From Hyaloperonospora brassicae (Eukaryota > Oomycota > Peronosporomycetes > Peronosporales > Peronosporaceae): DNA of 64,000 bases. Numbering within the stretch: position 1 is the first letter of the stretch; each line of letters starts with the position of its first letter. Where the stretch lies: contig CANTFL010001373.1 in the NCBI GenBank assembly GCA_947650285.1, positions 113,187-177,186 of the forward strand, read 5' to 3'. Below the pieces are notes generated by a model. It did not search any database and was not told the DNA's origin. It was given only the letters and a program-made list of their open reading frames with translations. A program made the translations under genes and the position numbers. Positions 36,111 through 46,981 of this stretch are shown piece by piece.

Positions 36111-37115
36111 GGTGAAGTGCCTTCGGAAAATGATAGACCCAATAGTGATCACGATGGAGGGGCGAGGGGACACCCTTAGGGAAAAGATTTCCTAGAGGGA
36201 AGGGGTACGAAAGAGGCTGGGTCTTTATAAGAGAGGGGCCCGCAGGACCAAAAGATGAAGATTGTTGCCAAAAAACCCGGCTAAGCTGTACTAATTAAAG
36301 ACGACCGTGGAGTCTCATCGGTGAACCCGGTCCCTCATTATTGACACGGCTCCTAATCGGTAATTCCGGTTGCTCATTAGTAGACCTGGGTGCCTCATTT
36401 GAAGATCCCGGTCCATCATGATCCGGCTGCTCCTAACCAGAAAACAAAGAGTTAATGCACCGATCAAGGATCGAGTAAAGAGGTTTATGGATTTTACTAC
36501 ATCGAATACTAACCGATTTTCGACCTACGTAGAACATCGTCGTGCTTAAAAGAACAGCTTGTTGAGGCTGCTCGTCTGTTCCGGGGAAGGGATATACTTT
36601 GACCCCCTCCCACGAATACAGTTGCGTGGCTAGAACAAAAGCGAGTAGAACCCCAGAGTTTTGACTTGTGGGTTTATCGAGTAGCGATCCCTCTTAAGAT
36701 CCGCTATCGGAAGCGACCTCCCAACCTAGAGATTAGGGATCACGGTAAAGGCACAGAAGGTTTATATCCCTGTCATAATACATAAAGCCTGGAAAGAAAA
36801 GATTCCTCAAGGATTAGGTTATGAGCCTACTATCGACCGAGTCGATCGAGTGGCTACCTCCTGTCCCACCGAGTGAAGAATTTGCACTCGGGTCCCAGGT
36901 TCTAACTCTAGCAAGGCTAACACTTCTTAGTCTATGTCCGACACACCGAATATTGCAATTCGCCAGCCGACGGCGCGAAGTGAGTAAAGGTCTACACGCG
37001 GTATTAAAGTATGCCCCATTCGTCTGCAGTCCGGCACTGTGATTGTCTGGGGGCTCACCACGCAGTTTAAAGATCTAACTCCACCATACTATTCATCAAT
37101 TTTGTCGACCCGGGA
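36111..37115. other. GC-richer island, possible LTR or element fragment
   Basis: About 1 kb stands out from AT-rich surroundings. It has a purine tract (GGAGGGGCGAGGGGA, about 36156-36170), a hairpin (CCCTTAGGGAAA/TTTCCTAGAGGG, about 36171-36196), a TATA-like CTTTATAAGAG at about 36223-36233, and a run of six degenerate 20-bp units (36316-36436, consensus near TCATNRGTRRAYCCGGTNCC). A purine tract, then a TATA box, and the absence of a long ORF fit a retroelement 3' end plus LTR U3, but no partner copy is in the window. Confidence 0.35.
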
Positions 37116-38283
37116 TCACACACGCAAAAAAATACGAGGGTCAGTGAGCACATATTGGAAAATTGAGCCTATTAAATATTACTCCTAATAAGAACATACT
37201 CACTACATATGTCTGAGAAAAGAAAGATTTGAATGTGCATAGCGAACGTATAAGTTATGTGAGACGACGCATGCACCCACTGTATCGGACTTTGGTACCC
37301 ACTCTTCGGATATGTGGAATTATACTGTCCTTAAGCGAGTTTGGTCTACGAACCCCCCGGCGCCAGCTCCAGTATCTTCCAGTATGCCTGCGGCCACGGT
37401 TGAGAGAAAAGTATAATCTTGTATCGTTTCAAATTGGTGAATATCTGACCTAATTACTACATCGTCGATGTCGACAGTACATGTGCCTGTATTTTATCAC
37501 ATCGTAACCAGCGCAAAGAATAGTTTAGGCATAGTATATTTAAGTAGCGTCTAAAGACGACCAGTAAAGTCGAGATATTGTAAGTTTAAAGGATGTTCGG
37601 ATAATTTTGACCAGGAGTGTATATCCCCTCCGTTGCTTATACGATGTTTCTGCGGTCATTTAACATTAATATACTGATTTTGAGCATTAAAGGCTTTGAG
37701 TGTATTTGGTTGGTAAAATAATTATATTTTTGTATGGATGAGGGAAGCAAATAAAAAATACCAAATTATGAGGCGCTAGTAGTCATGAGACCTAGTATTC
37801 GTTAATAAATCGGGATGGACCGTTCGGAGATGCAAAATTAATTCCGAATTGCAGGATGTACAACTTTTAATTTAGCAGATGTAAATAGAATGAGTCATCA
37901 AATATATACCAAAGATACGTAAAGACGGGAAAACCATTCATATTTATCCTATTGGGATAGAAATCGCTCAATTTAATAAACACATTTGTCTTTATCAAAA
38001 AAAGCAATCTCTATAGCGAAATAGGATAACATGAATGGTTCGCCTGTCTTTAAAGTTGGAGTAGTTGTTGTTGCCTAAATAATCAAATTGCTTGTAAAGA
38101 ATGGTTTTAGAGTGAGAAGGGGCTAAGTGATTGGCTATTTAATTCACTCTACATCTTTTTTGAATTTCGAATCCGATCAACCTATATAATCATAAATTAC
38201 AAAATTTAAAATATTTATCACTACATTCTACGTCGAATTTGCTTGGAAGAAAACTATTTAGACTATTTTTTGCCTACCTATAT
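37116..38283. other. AT-rich spacer, nothing recognised
   Basis: Short frames only; no repeat was identified. Confidence 0.4.
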
Positions 38284-38755
38284 TGTAACGGGGCACGCCC
38301 TTGCTCAGATAACTGGGCAAGGCCTTGTATTGATAACAATAGAAGGGTGCGTACGCGTGACGTCACGTACACTTGGCGTGAGGAAGCGCGACCAAGACAA
38401 TACAGAACCCAATAGCTCTGTCTTTAGGAAAAAGTAGAACTGTTGTTCAATATAGTTATTTTTCTTGCTAAATCATCTTTCGTCTTAATCTAACTATTTT
38501 AAACTACTCTCTCCTATGTGGGCCGTCTGTCCACCACTCATTGCGCGCGTCCAGCAGCGATTGGTGGTTAAATTGGTTGATGTGCCGTGTACATCAACCA
38601 AGAAGTGGACCCATCCACGGATATTATCCATAGAGGTAAAATTCCGACAACATCACATTTCTCGAGTGATGTTGATTGAATATTATCTTAATAGATAATA
38701 TTCAAAAATTCGTACTTTTGTACCAATTTTTATGTAACGGGATCACCCCGTTACA
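38284..38755. mobile_element. LTR family B, solo LTR
   Basis: 472 bp, TGTAACGGGG...CCCCGTTACA, flanked by a perfect 5-bp target duplication TATAT (38279-38283 and 38756-38760; the sequence is AT-rich, so chance is not excluded). It is clearly related to the LTRs at 44334-44772 and 51606-52051 through the block GCGCGTCYAGCAGCGAT. It holds several stem-loops: CAACATCAC/GTGATGTTG (38648-38674), TGAATATTATCT/AGATAATATTCA (38677-38704) and a terminal TGTAACGGG/CCCGTTACA. Confidence 0.85.
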
Positions 38756-41170
38756 TATATTGAACGTCATCGACCGTATGTCCTTACAATTTAAGGTCCG
38801 CTGATCGTAATGCATATCGGAGAATGTGACCCGAAGGAAAAATTTAGATTTGGCAATGTCTCATAACCAGGAATTGGAATGATCGGCATTCATAACGCAA
38901 AAGTCTACTCTAAATCGATAGCTATCGCTTGAATGACTTAAATATGCAGCGATTGGTTTAATTTTCTATTGGAAGCTTTTCGGCAGGCATAAGGTGCGGC
39001 TTTTCATCTGATAACACAGCACCTTACGCATTAAATTGTATGCAACTTCAGCGGCCAAGCTGTGGATGACCATCCAAAAATCTTTAATTGCTTAAAGCAA
39101 TATCACAGAAATTTGGTGCGGTGAAAGAAAGTGCACGGGAATGCTGGGGCGATGGGTTATCTTATTTACATGGATCCGAAGATCTTGTGGGAGAGTACCT
39201 CGTCCAATGTAAGGTATAAAGCCTTACGTGCTCAACATGCATGACCGTAATAGAATACAGGACTACTTAAAGTGATTCCAAGTATTATTTCAACCTGTGG
39301 ACCAGCATGCTGTCATGCTTACTACCTGTGAACACCAGTGAGCATATGGTCAATTCATGTACAGAGGCCTAAATTGCTGAATTGCTGCACCTGCATGCGA
39401 AAAAAAGAACGACGCAAAATTGGCAAGCTAGCTACGACCCAAAAGACGCACATCACATCACATTTGTATGGAATACACATTATGCTGTATCCACCTCCCA
39501 AACAATGCATATTTTATAGCAAAAATGACGTGCTAGACTGAGGTACCAAGCCCATGCAATATCTTTTTCCTTACAGCGCGCCTATTATTGAAGGTCCCAA
39601 CTATCCATATGCATGCATAATATCTCAGTTAGTATCAATAATCTCGATATTGTCGGTCAATAGCAGCCCTAGATAGGCGCAGAATCTGATGTGCCGGTCA
39701 GCAGTTGATTGATTACTATATCATATGCATCGCTTGCAAATCTCAAAGTAATCCATAACTGAGCTCGTAATCGAGTGCGTCTCACCCGATATCGTGTGTC
39801 GAAGCTGCTACGTAAATCAGTTGGCCATATTGTCAAGGCCGCATTCTAGCATTAGAAATATTAATTAAAAGCATTCGTTTCTCCCAAATATAAAAAAGGA
39901 TCATCACGTTTACTGGTGCCCGATTCGTACAATTTAACAATTAGAACGCATCGCTGCATAAGTCGGCATTTGTCCATACTTCACGCGGATCTTCTTACGC
40001 CGACGATCGCATCGAAACTCCACGAAGCACGTCGATGTCAGGTAAGCGTCATTGAGTCACCAGTTCGATGCAACATTTCGCAACGTCAATCATCGAAAGC
40101 TACCTTTCTGTCAAAAATAAACAAAATATAAACGTTTGGTAGTGCAAATTATAGGAACGAGAAAGTAACGCTAGCAGCACTTCTATATCATTACAAGTGA
40201 TCATGCAATGGACGCCAACAAGACTAGATGTGCGACAGCATGCAAGAAAATCTCTCATTTACCGCATGCACAGAATCATTGTGGCTTTATGATTGACCGT
40301 GGCTAGCTGTATCGTAGAAACCTTACTAGTCGAAAATAGATGCAGCCTTCTGTTTCAGTGACTCTGTTCAGCAAAAACATAAATGTGCCGTGTGTATTGC
40401 ACTTAGACCATCTAAATACGAACAACGCTCCACAGTTTGATTGCATTCGCTCGACGTAACATGCGTCTATATCATTAGTATATTTCGAGCGCTACAACAT
40501 TTTAAAATTTTCATCAAGCATGACTGTCAAAAGTTTAATGATATTACGGGAAGAACTTTCGGTCTACGGCGCATTTGCACTTTACGGTTTGGCTAATGAT
40601 ACATCGACAAGCTGATAGTTTTGAGGTTAAATTTTGTGGCAATAGAGGCGAAATTCCAAGGTATCATACAAGTGCACCATTCGCTGAAGTCCATAGGATC
40701 TTATGTTCGATTGCTCGAATGATACGCCAATGGCACATGTAGACTGACCTGCAACGCGTATTATAGGATGCGATACCTGTTAAGGCAAAGAAGGCAGATG
40801 TGAAAAATGACCAATACGACTCAGGCGGTGAGATTACAATTAAAGTACGAGCCAACACAAAGCGCATCTATTTTGATTCTTGCATAAAAAACACCTAGGT
40901 CATTTACCATGAAATGAATTCCCAAAGAAGAAGAGACATGCTCGCTTTCAAGCAATCCATTTTATCTTCGGCAGGCTGATCATCACCATGTAGAGCTTTA
41001 AGAAGTATTCATGGTCTTCCATCCTCGTCCCTCTTGCCTCCAAGCTACATGAGACAAGCCTGCAGATCCTTACTTGTTTGAACAATCTCCAGTAATTGTA
41101 AGACCGCATTGTCATCAAATTCATGACGTTGTCGGTACAGGTCTACACACCTCATTATCTGTTTGAGACT
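38756..41170. other. AT-rich spacer, nothing recognised
   Basis: 2.4 kb with only short frames. This is the 3' side of the effector-like gene. No transposon domain was seen. Confidence 0.4.
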
Positions 41171-42253
41171 CTAGCGAATGTCGGTGCTTCGTGTTGGGTT
41201 CAACACTTTGCGATATTGAAACTGTGGGAATCCTGCAAAGGGCATCGAGTTTAACACATAATTAGGACTCAGATCGGCCGCCGCCCACTTACCGAACAGC
41301 AATGTCTCAGTCTCAGCTTGGTACTTAGTCAGCAATAGCCGTTGCGCATTTTCTCCAAAGCGATTCCGACAGCACATTATACGAAGATAGTCAGAAAACT
41401 TCACCACGTCTTTTGGTTCGCCTTTCTTCATCAGAATGTCGACCACATACGATTCGGGTATGTAGGAAGTGTAGAAGTGCGATTTACCTTGATCAATCCT
41501 CTTGCTCGCATCAAGAAAAAGTTCGAGGTTGAAGTCCCCGACATACTTTAGCCACTGGTTGAGGTTTCTATAAATTTCATACCATCTCTTCCGGTCGTTG
41601 ATGCCAGGCGTAAGGAGATCCTTAGAGATGGGAAGCATGTGGAAGACTTCCTCAGGGCTTACGCGAGCATCCAGACACGTGTCAAGCACCAGCGTAGCGG
41701 CCTCTGTGTTTTCCACGACTATCGCTCGTAATGAGACGAGGGCGAGCTCTTTCGTGCCATCGTTTCGAGAGCGGGCCAAGGGTTCCACAAGCTGCCGTTT
41801 TTGCTCGATGCTATTCAGCAATTGAACGGCATCATAGGAGGTGTAGGTAGAACTGCGATCTATATTCGATTCCATTACTGAAATCGACCCCGAAAGATCC
41901 TCATAAAGCGCATCATCCAAGTGAGCGCCCACCGAATCGGCAATGTGTCCTGGGTAGGCGATCTTCCAAGCCCTGCTCAGGCGTGACAACACCTCGGCTA
42001 GTGTTGAGGTCAGCGACGACCAAACACTTCTCTCCTCGCTGATCAGGCGAACGTGATCGTATTTGAAGATAGCTGGGTCGTGTGGTCCCAAGAAATTCAG
42101 CGTGTCAACCTCGTTATTTTTCAGATGAGGGGCAGCAACGGACTTGTCGAAAGGGTCAGCTTGGGTGTGATTGCCACTTGGTGTTCAAGTAGGTTCTCCA
42201 GCGGTCCACTGGAAGACGACAAAGGCCGCGAACAGAGGGAACAGGTTGCGCAT
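41171..42253 (-). pseudogene. Secreted effector-like gene with one in-frame stop
   Basis: A single frame of 360 codons runs from ATG 42253 to the stop ending at 41171, broken only by TGA at 42187-42185 (codon 23). Codons 1-19 form a hydrophobic signal-peptide-like stretch beginning MRNLFPLF. After the stop the mature part is acidic and helix-rich, with an EER motif (residues about 73-75, in RLISEER) in the position where oomycete host-targeted effectors carry RXLR-EER. Downstream, Trp/Tyr-spaced helical segments (for example WYEIYRNLNQWLKY and later LLFGKWAAADLSP) recall WY-type effector folds. No canonical RXLR was seen; EER-only WY effectors are known in downy mildews. It sits alone in gene-poor, LTR-rich DNA. 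It could be a recent pseudogene, a null allele or a base-call error. The host target is unknown. Confidence 0.6.
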
Positions 42254-42348
42254 TTTGTGTCGATTGAGAGCTTTGGGGAATGAGAAACCAACACGTGAAA
42301 CATCGTGGCCGCAAGCTCTGGACCACCCAAGTACCGCCCGGCATTTGA

Positions 42349-42534
42349 CCAATGAAGCTGGCTTTTGGATCTGGTCACCGTGTCAGCTCCCACCATGTCG
42401 CACTGGTCTCAGTACTACTCTGCGGCGACTGTCAGCTTTTGGATCTGGTCTTCGCAGATATTTGAGTCGACCGCCAACTCCCAGGTCTGATACTCGCACT
42501 GTTGTGTACCAATCGCTAGCTTCTAGATCCGGTC
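42349..42534. repeat. Three degenerate direct repeats upstream of the effector-like gene
   Basis: GCTTTTGGATCTGGTC at 42361 and 42435, and GCTTCTAGATCCGGTC at 42519, are spaced 74 and 84 bp. Two copies are preceded by ACCAAT (about 42349 and 42508). They lie about 110-280 bp 5' of the effector-like start codon, so they are in its putative promoter. Confidence 0.65.
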
Positions 42535-43698
42535 CCCGTGCTTGCTCGTTTATAGTCGAGTTTATTCGCAGAATATCAGGACGCGCTACACAGCGCCAAC
42601 TGAAAGACTACCTGGCGCCAACTCTATCCTTAATTACACAAATACGTGTGATAAGTTGTATTGGGTCGTAAATTGTGTTCGTCATCACAGATGACAAAAT
42701 GACAGCGGTACGTAGCACCGAATTCTCCGCTAAGAGTTGCTCAAAGGTTGGAATCAAGCTGATGGGGAAACCACAACCCTGCCCGGGTCCCCGCCGATTC
42801 AATAGGAGGCGAACTAGCCCCAAACCAGCCGAGCCTTGCATTCAAGGTGTCACCTCCTACGCAACTGGATTCCTATGAATATACGCGGACCTACGGAATG
42901 AAATCATCGGGACACGGTAGGACCGTGATCCGCTTACGGCACACTAAGTTTGGCTCTGACATGTTAAGCTAATTAATTCTTCTGCAATTTCAGGGCGATA
43001 TGTTAGAGTTGACGAACTCTACCGCGAATGAGCACACCTACTGGCAGAACAAGATTTAATCGTATTGGTTTTGCACACAACTGCGTCACCGGTTTCATTG
43101 ATGTACAGGGGTCAGTGGACAACGCCAGGATCTAAAAGGCGATCACAGGACAAGAATGTAAGAAAATGTGACAGTCTAATTGGCTCTTCATGACAGTCTT
43201 GTGATTCTTTTCCGACGCGCATGTCTCTACAAACGATGACAATATGCACCTTCACACTAATGTTGGGCATATCTGTATCGTGTTTAGCAGGATGACTGGG
43301 AAAAAAGTGTGGATACCGTCGCGCTCAATTTGCTGGTGCGCCTACGTCGTGAAGATTGCTAGGTTGAAAAGGTACAGTAGTGTACCTGTTCTTTGAATAT
43401 TTATGGGAACAAGCGCCTTAGGGTCGACGATATGCAGTGGAATGGAGAAAATGTGTATAACCAGGAGATGCCAATGTAGCGAAGCCACTGCTTTAACCGC
43501 AGCTTTCCACTAATATCTAACGGTTTCTCGGCGCATGTGAATTCCTATAACAGATTCACTTATCCGTAAAATTTATTGTCCAGCCTCGGGCGTGTATGGA
43601 TACTGATAGCTCGAGCTTTAGCAGACGAAGGCACCGCGAAACGCACTCAGTGACATGCAACAACAACATTTAGCGGGGTCCGGATCACGCGTGTCGAG
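42535..43698. other. Spacer between effector upstream region and LTR A copy 2
   Basis: The first 350 bp are GC-richer, with a 77-codon minus-strand frame (42841-42608) of unknown nature. The rest is AT-rich with nothing recognised. Confidence 0.35.
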
Positions 43699-44231
43699 TG
43701 TAGCGGAGCTACACAGCTCCTTGAGCCAGAGGAAGACTCAACGCTCTTACAAGCAACTTTGGTTAAACGAACTTGACTTAAAAGTCAACAGCTCCGAGAG
43801 CTAAAGGGTGGTTCAAAGAACCCGCCTCAAAGAGTCAACAAGCTCATATAGCTTACAGCCCCTGTTCCAGGGAGACCAAACGATTCAAAGAATCAAACGC
43901 ACTAAGTGCACAAGGAGTAGCTGCCTATACAAGGCGTTGCTACTTCCTTACGATCGCAAGACGCCTCAGAGAGGCACGTGTCTTTTGTTGATCGAAATAG
44001 GAACTGAATTTTATTTCTTCTTTTAACCTAAAAGAACACCGTAGAACAAAGTAAATAACCTACTCACTTGTGTCTTAAACAAACCTATTAAAATTCCTCG
44101 TAATCAATGGTTGACAGACATCAGTCTTCAACAATTGATACTTGTGTTCTAATATTACTTGAAAGGGGATCCCATCCCTTGTGTGTACCACACCTATTGT
44201 CGAATACCAGTCGACGAGTAACCCCGTTACA
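43699..44231. mobile_element. LTR family A, copy 2 (solo LTR)
   Basis: 533 bp, TGTAGC...GTTACA, flanked by a perfect 5-bp target duplication TCGAG (43694-43698 and 44232-44236). It aligns end to end with the copy at 26543-27077; the last 120 bp are nearly identical, while the first 280 bp have diverged mostly in hairpin loops and spacers. No internal region is attached. Confidence 0.88.
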
Positions 44232-44333
44232 TCGAGGCTATTGCAAAAAAGATTCAATTGAGGTTAAAACAATACTGAGATCGGCTACGTGCTCATACCT
44301 TGTCCTAATAACCTAAACGTATCTAGTGCTTTA

Positions 44334-44772
44334 TGACGGGGCACTGGTGACAACGTATTGGTTGACCAGTACGGAGATCAATTCCACTGACTACAGTGAT
44401 AGTCAGTGCCCTGCTATGTGTTGCACCAACACTGAGAAAGAAAAGGAGACTAAGTGAACACTCTAGTATCTGGTAAAAGTAAAACTGTTATTTTATAAAA
44501 TTCAGTCCTATCAATCTTATGTCTCTGTTTATCCTGACTTAATTATATTAATCTAACTAAACGTATAATGGCGTCTACTCACCACCCATTGTGCGCGTCT
44601 AGCAGCGATTGGTGGGTTGATATCATCGCGATATCAACCAATGAGTAGACCCATCGGTTTTTTAAATAATATCATCATGCTCTTGATACTATTGAAAGAA
44701 AATTTAACGTAATATATCTTATTGTCATTTTAGCCTTCATGACAAAATCATGTTACGGGCTACCCCGTTACA
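44334..44772 (-). mobile_element. 3' LTR of the gypsy element (family B)
   Basis: 439 bp, TGACGGGGCAC...CCCCGTTACA on the plus strand. On the minus strand it starts directly after a polypurine tract (TTAAGGGGGGTGA, plus-strand 44773-44785), which marks it as the 3' LTR of the minus-strand gag-pol to its right. It carries stem-loops CACTGACTA/TAGTCAGTG, GGTTGATATC/GATATCAACC and GTCTACTCA/TGAGTAGAC. Confidence 0.8.
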
Positions 44773-44785
44773 TCACCCCCCTTAA
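44773..44785 (-). promoter_or_regulatory. Polypurine tract
   Basis: On the minus strand it reads TTAAGGGGGGTGA and abuts the TGTAACGGGG start of the LTR. It is the expected primer site for plus-strand DNA synthesis in LTR retrotransposons. Confidence 0.75.
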
Positions 44786-44933
44786 CTGATAGTCACCGTG
44801 TGACTATTAAAATTTTGTGGCACCCATTGGATGCAAATGGGACTTGAAACACATGTTGGTCAGATCCACCCATTCTGACTTTTCCTCGCATAGTAAAATG
44901 TCAAGAAGGGAAGATTTAAAGACTACATAGTAT

Positions 44934-46489
44934 GCTACCGTGACACACTCTGCGGCAGACGATTCTTCTTCTGTTGCTCGTTCTATGCCTGCAGCAAGTG
45001 TTGCTGCAGGCGCATGTGGTATCGCACCACATGCTCACGGTAACCTCGAGCTAGGGGTCAGCTATTTTGGCTAGTCAGACGTGTCTGACTCGTAAAAGCC
45101 TTTATAGGCATCGCGCTCACTCGCGGAGCCTCGATCACCAAAAGAACTGCCGAACGACCGGACTCGCGACATGCGTCAAAGTCTGTTCGGCAGTGATGAT
45201 GTATATGATGATGAGTATGATCACTCATCACCGCGATTAACTTGTGAGCTTTCGCACGATCTCGTCAAAGAGGGCGCGAGCCGTCGTCATATTGGAACCC
45301 GGGATGCTAGCAAAGATACCACGTCGAAACGTGATGAGCTGAAGCCATAAAGTTTGCCTGAACATCAATCAATAGCTTGTCTCACGAGACAATTCAACAT
45401 CATTGAATTATATTAATCGATGCGAGCGAGATCCATGGCTTGATCTCCAGCACGAAGACCTTTCGCGCTGAGGAAGACTTCTATCTCTACACTTTACGCG
45501 AGCATCGATGGTACAATGGTAACAAAAAGCGTGACAAGGCCTCGCTTATGGCTGCATGGAACGCGTTCGTCCAAAATGTCAAGAATTTTAGACGAGAAGG
45601 ATGACTCCAAAAACTTGAAGCATGCCGGATCAAGTTTGAAAAACGAACGCGAACCAGGGCAAGGTACCGGCTGGATCGTTTGTCGAGCGAGGCCGGCATT
45701 ACTTGCCTCACTTGGGGTTATTCTTGTGCGAGTTGTGTTGACAACTCGCAACGTGCATACAGGGATGTTTATTCCTAAACTTCGCCCTGAGGAAGGGCAC
45801 ACATCTCGGCTATGATGAGGGACGCGATTGCAAACTTGCAATCGGTCTACAAGCACCAAAAGCGCGTGTTTACCGATGGGACCTCGGACCTTTTGGATAT
45901 GTCTCGTCATACTGGTGGACGATACCTATAACGTCAGCCATCAGCTGGGATCGAGGTACCCAGCTGTCATACGATGGTAATTACCCACGCCAGCGGACAA
46001 GGTAACTTGTCCGCTCCCCATTCTTCACGCAGTGGCTCAAGATACGCATCACGTGAAAGCGTCGACCACCGTGAGAATCTACCAGTGGTTCCGGTGGCGG
46101 TGGAAAGACAAGGTCCGGCTGAACCGCCGGGCCTGCAGAAGACTTCAAGGAACCATTGGCGTTACCTGACCGAGTTGAGGGCGGACGTCGGTCACGAACA
46201 CGATCGTCGACGCGACTTGCTGGAAACCGTACGACGTCTCCGTACCGATTGAGAGAAAGACCGGTCGGACTTTGCGTTCTTTCAACTCGAGAGCGAACGC
46301 GAAAAGTATCGTTTGCGCGACAAGCTAGAGGCGGCTGTTCGCGAGACCGCGTCACTGAAGGACCAACTTGAGTGTTTGGTCCGTGATCACAAGAATCTGT
46401 TGGAGATTCTTGAGCGTGCCGGCTGCCTCCGTTCTCTCAAGAGGCCTTGTACTGATGGTACGGGCGGAGACGACCAACACAATACGTAG
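44934..46489 (+). pseudogene. Antisense open-frame relic inside the gypsy element
   Basis: On the strand opposite gag-pol, a coding-like frame runs from GCT ACC GTG at 44934 to about 45349 (one frame; stops at 45072, 45093 and 45105), then in another frame from about 45362 to TAG 46487. The second part is interrupted by stops at 45404, 45602, 45776, 45788, 45929 and 46250. Readable parts include MRQSLFGSDD with an acidic stretch, EEDFYLYTLREHRWYNGNKK, a Met-Met start-like AMMRDAIANLQSVY, and a final coiled coil with KYRLRDKLEAAVRETASLK. Its 3' third overlaps the chromodomain end of pol on the other strand. It would be transcribed away from the 3' LTR. Function unknown; no family is recognised beyond the coiled coil. 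Confidence 0.5.
45905..46066 (-). pseudogene. Chromodomain at the pol C-terminus, nonsense codon
   Basis: Minus-strand frame with GGRRFHVMRIL, then SYLVRWRG, an in-frame TAA, and DSWVPRSQL...QYDETYP. This is the chromodomain pattern (V.RIL ... YLV+W+G ... SWEP). In chromoviruses the domain guides integration to marked chromatin. The stop falls right after the WRG motif, where the family normally has an aromatic residue. Confidence 0.75.
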
Positions 46490-46499
46490 GATGCGTGCG

Positions 46500-46931
46500 C
46501 ATCCTACGAGGCAATTCGATCGTGTATGCATTGCCCTTGCGGTGCAACACACGAAATGGCCAAATATATTTTGGTAGTAGATTACTACTGCCGACACTAG
46601 TGACTGCATGTCAAGGTAAGTTTACCGTAGACAGTAACACTAGGTCATTAATCTTAAATGAAAGAACATTTGCTCCTTTATTCTTGTCTGTGGTCCGTTT
46701 CTGGTGGTCCATTGCATTTGCGATGGAGTCCTGAACGAAAGAGACTACCGCCTCTCGAGTCGGCAGTAAGTTCTCTGCTGACTCGTTGTTCAGTCTTTCA
46801 GTTCGCTTCGTGCGAACTCTAAATAATTTTTCCCTTCTCCGGCTAGGTTGTCCTCTTCCTCGCTGGAATAATCGATGCAATGCCGAATATCCCAGCATCG
46901 TCATCATTGTCTGAAGTAGCAGCAGCGTCAT
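46500..46931 (-). pseudogene. Integrase C-terminal SH3-like region
   Basis: A minus-strand frame contains the coiled, basic spacer and FKINDLVLLSTVNLP, followed after a stop by LLPKYIWPFRVL and RRMRTHPTYCVGRLRPY. This is the GPY/F-like module that precedes the chromodomain in chromovirus integrases. The Gly of the IGPF-type motif is replaced by Trp. Confidence 0.65.
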
Positions 46932-46981
46932 CGTTACTGCTAAGATCTACTTCCTCGATGTCGACGTTGTCGACATCGGCA

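Noticed and set aside
38284..38755. Hammerhead-type ribozyme (retrozyme) in the structured LTR
   Set aside because: The junction-like stems suggested it, but the conserved CTGATGA and GAAA core is absent.
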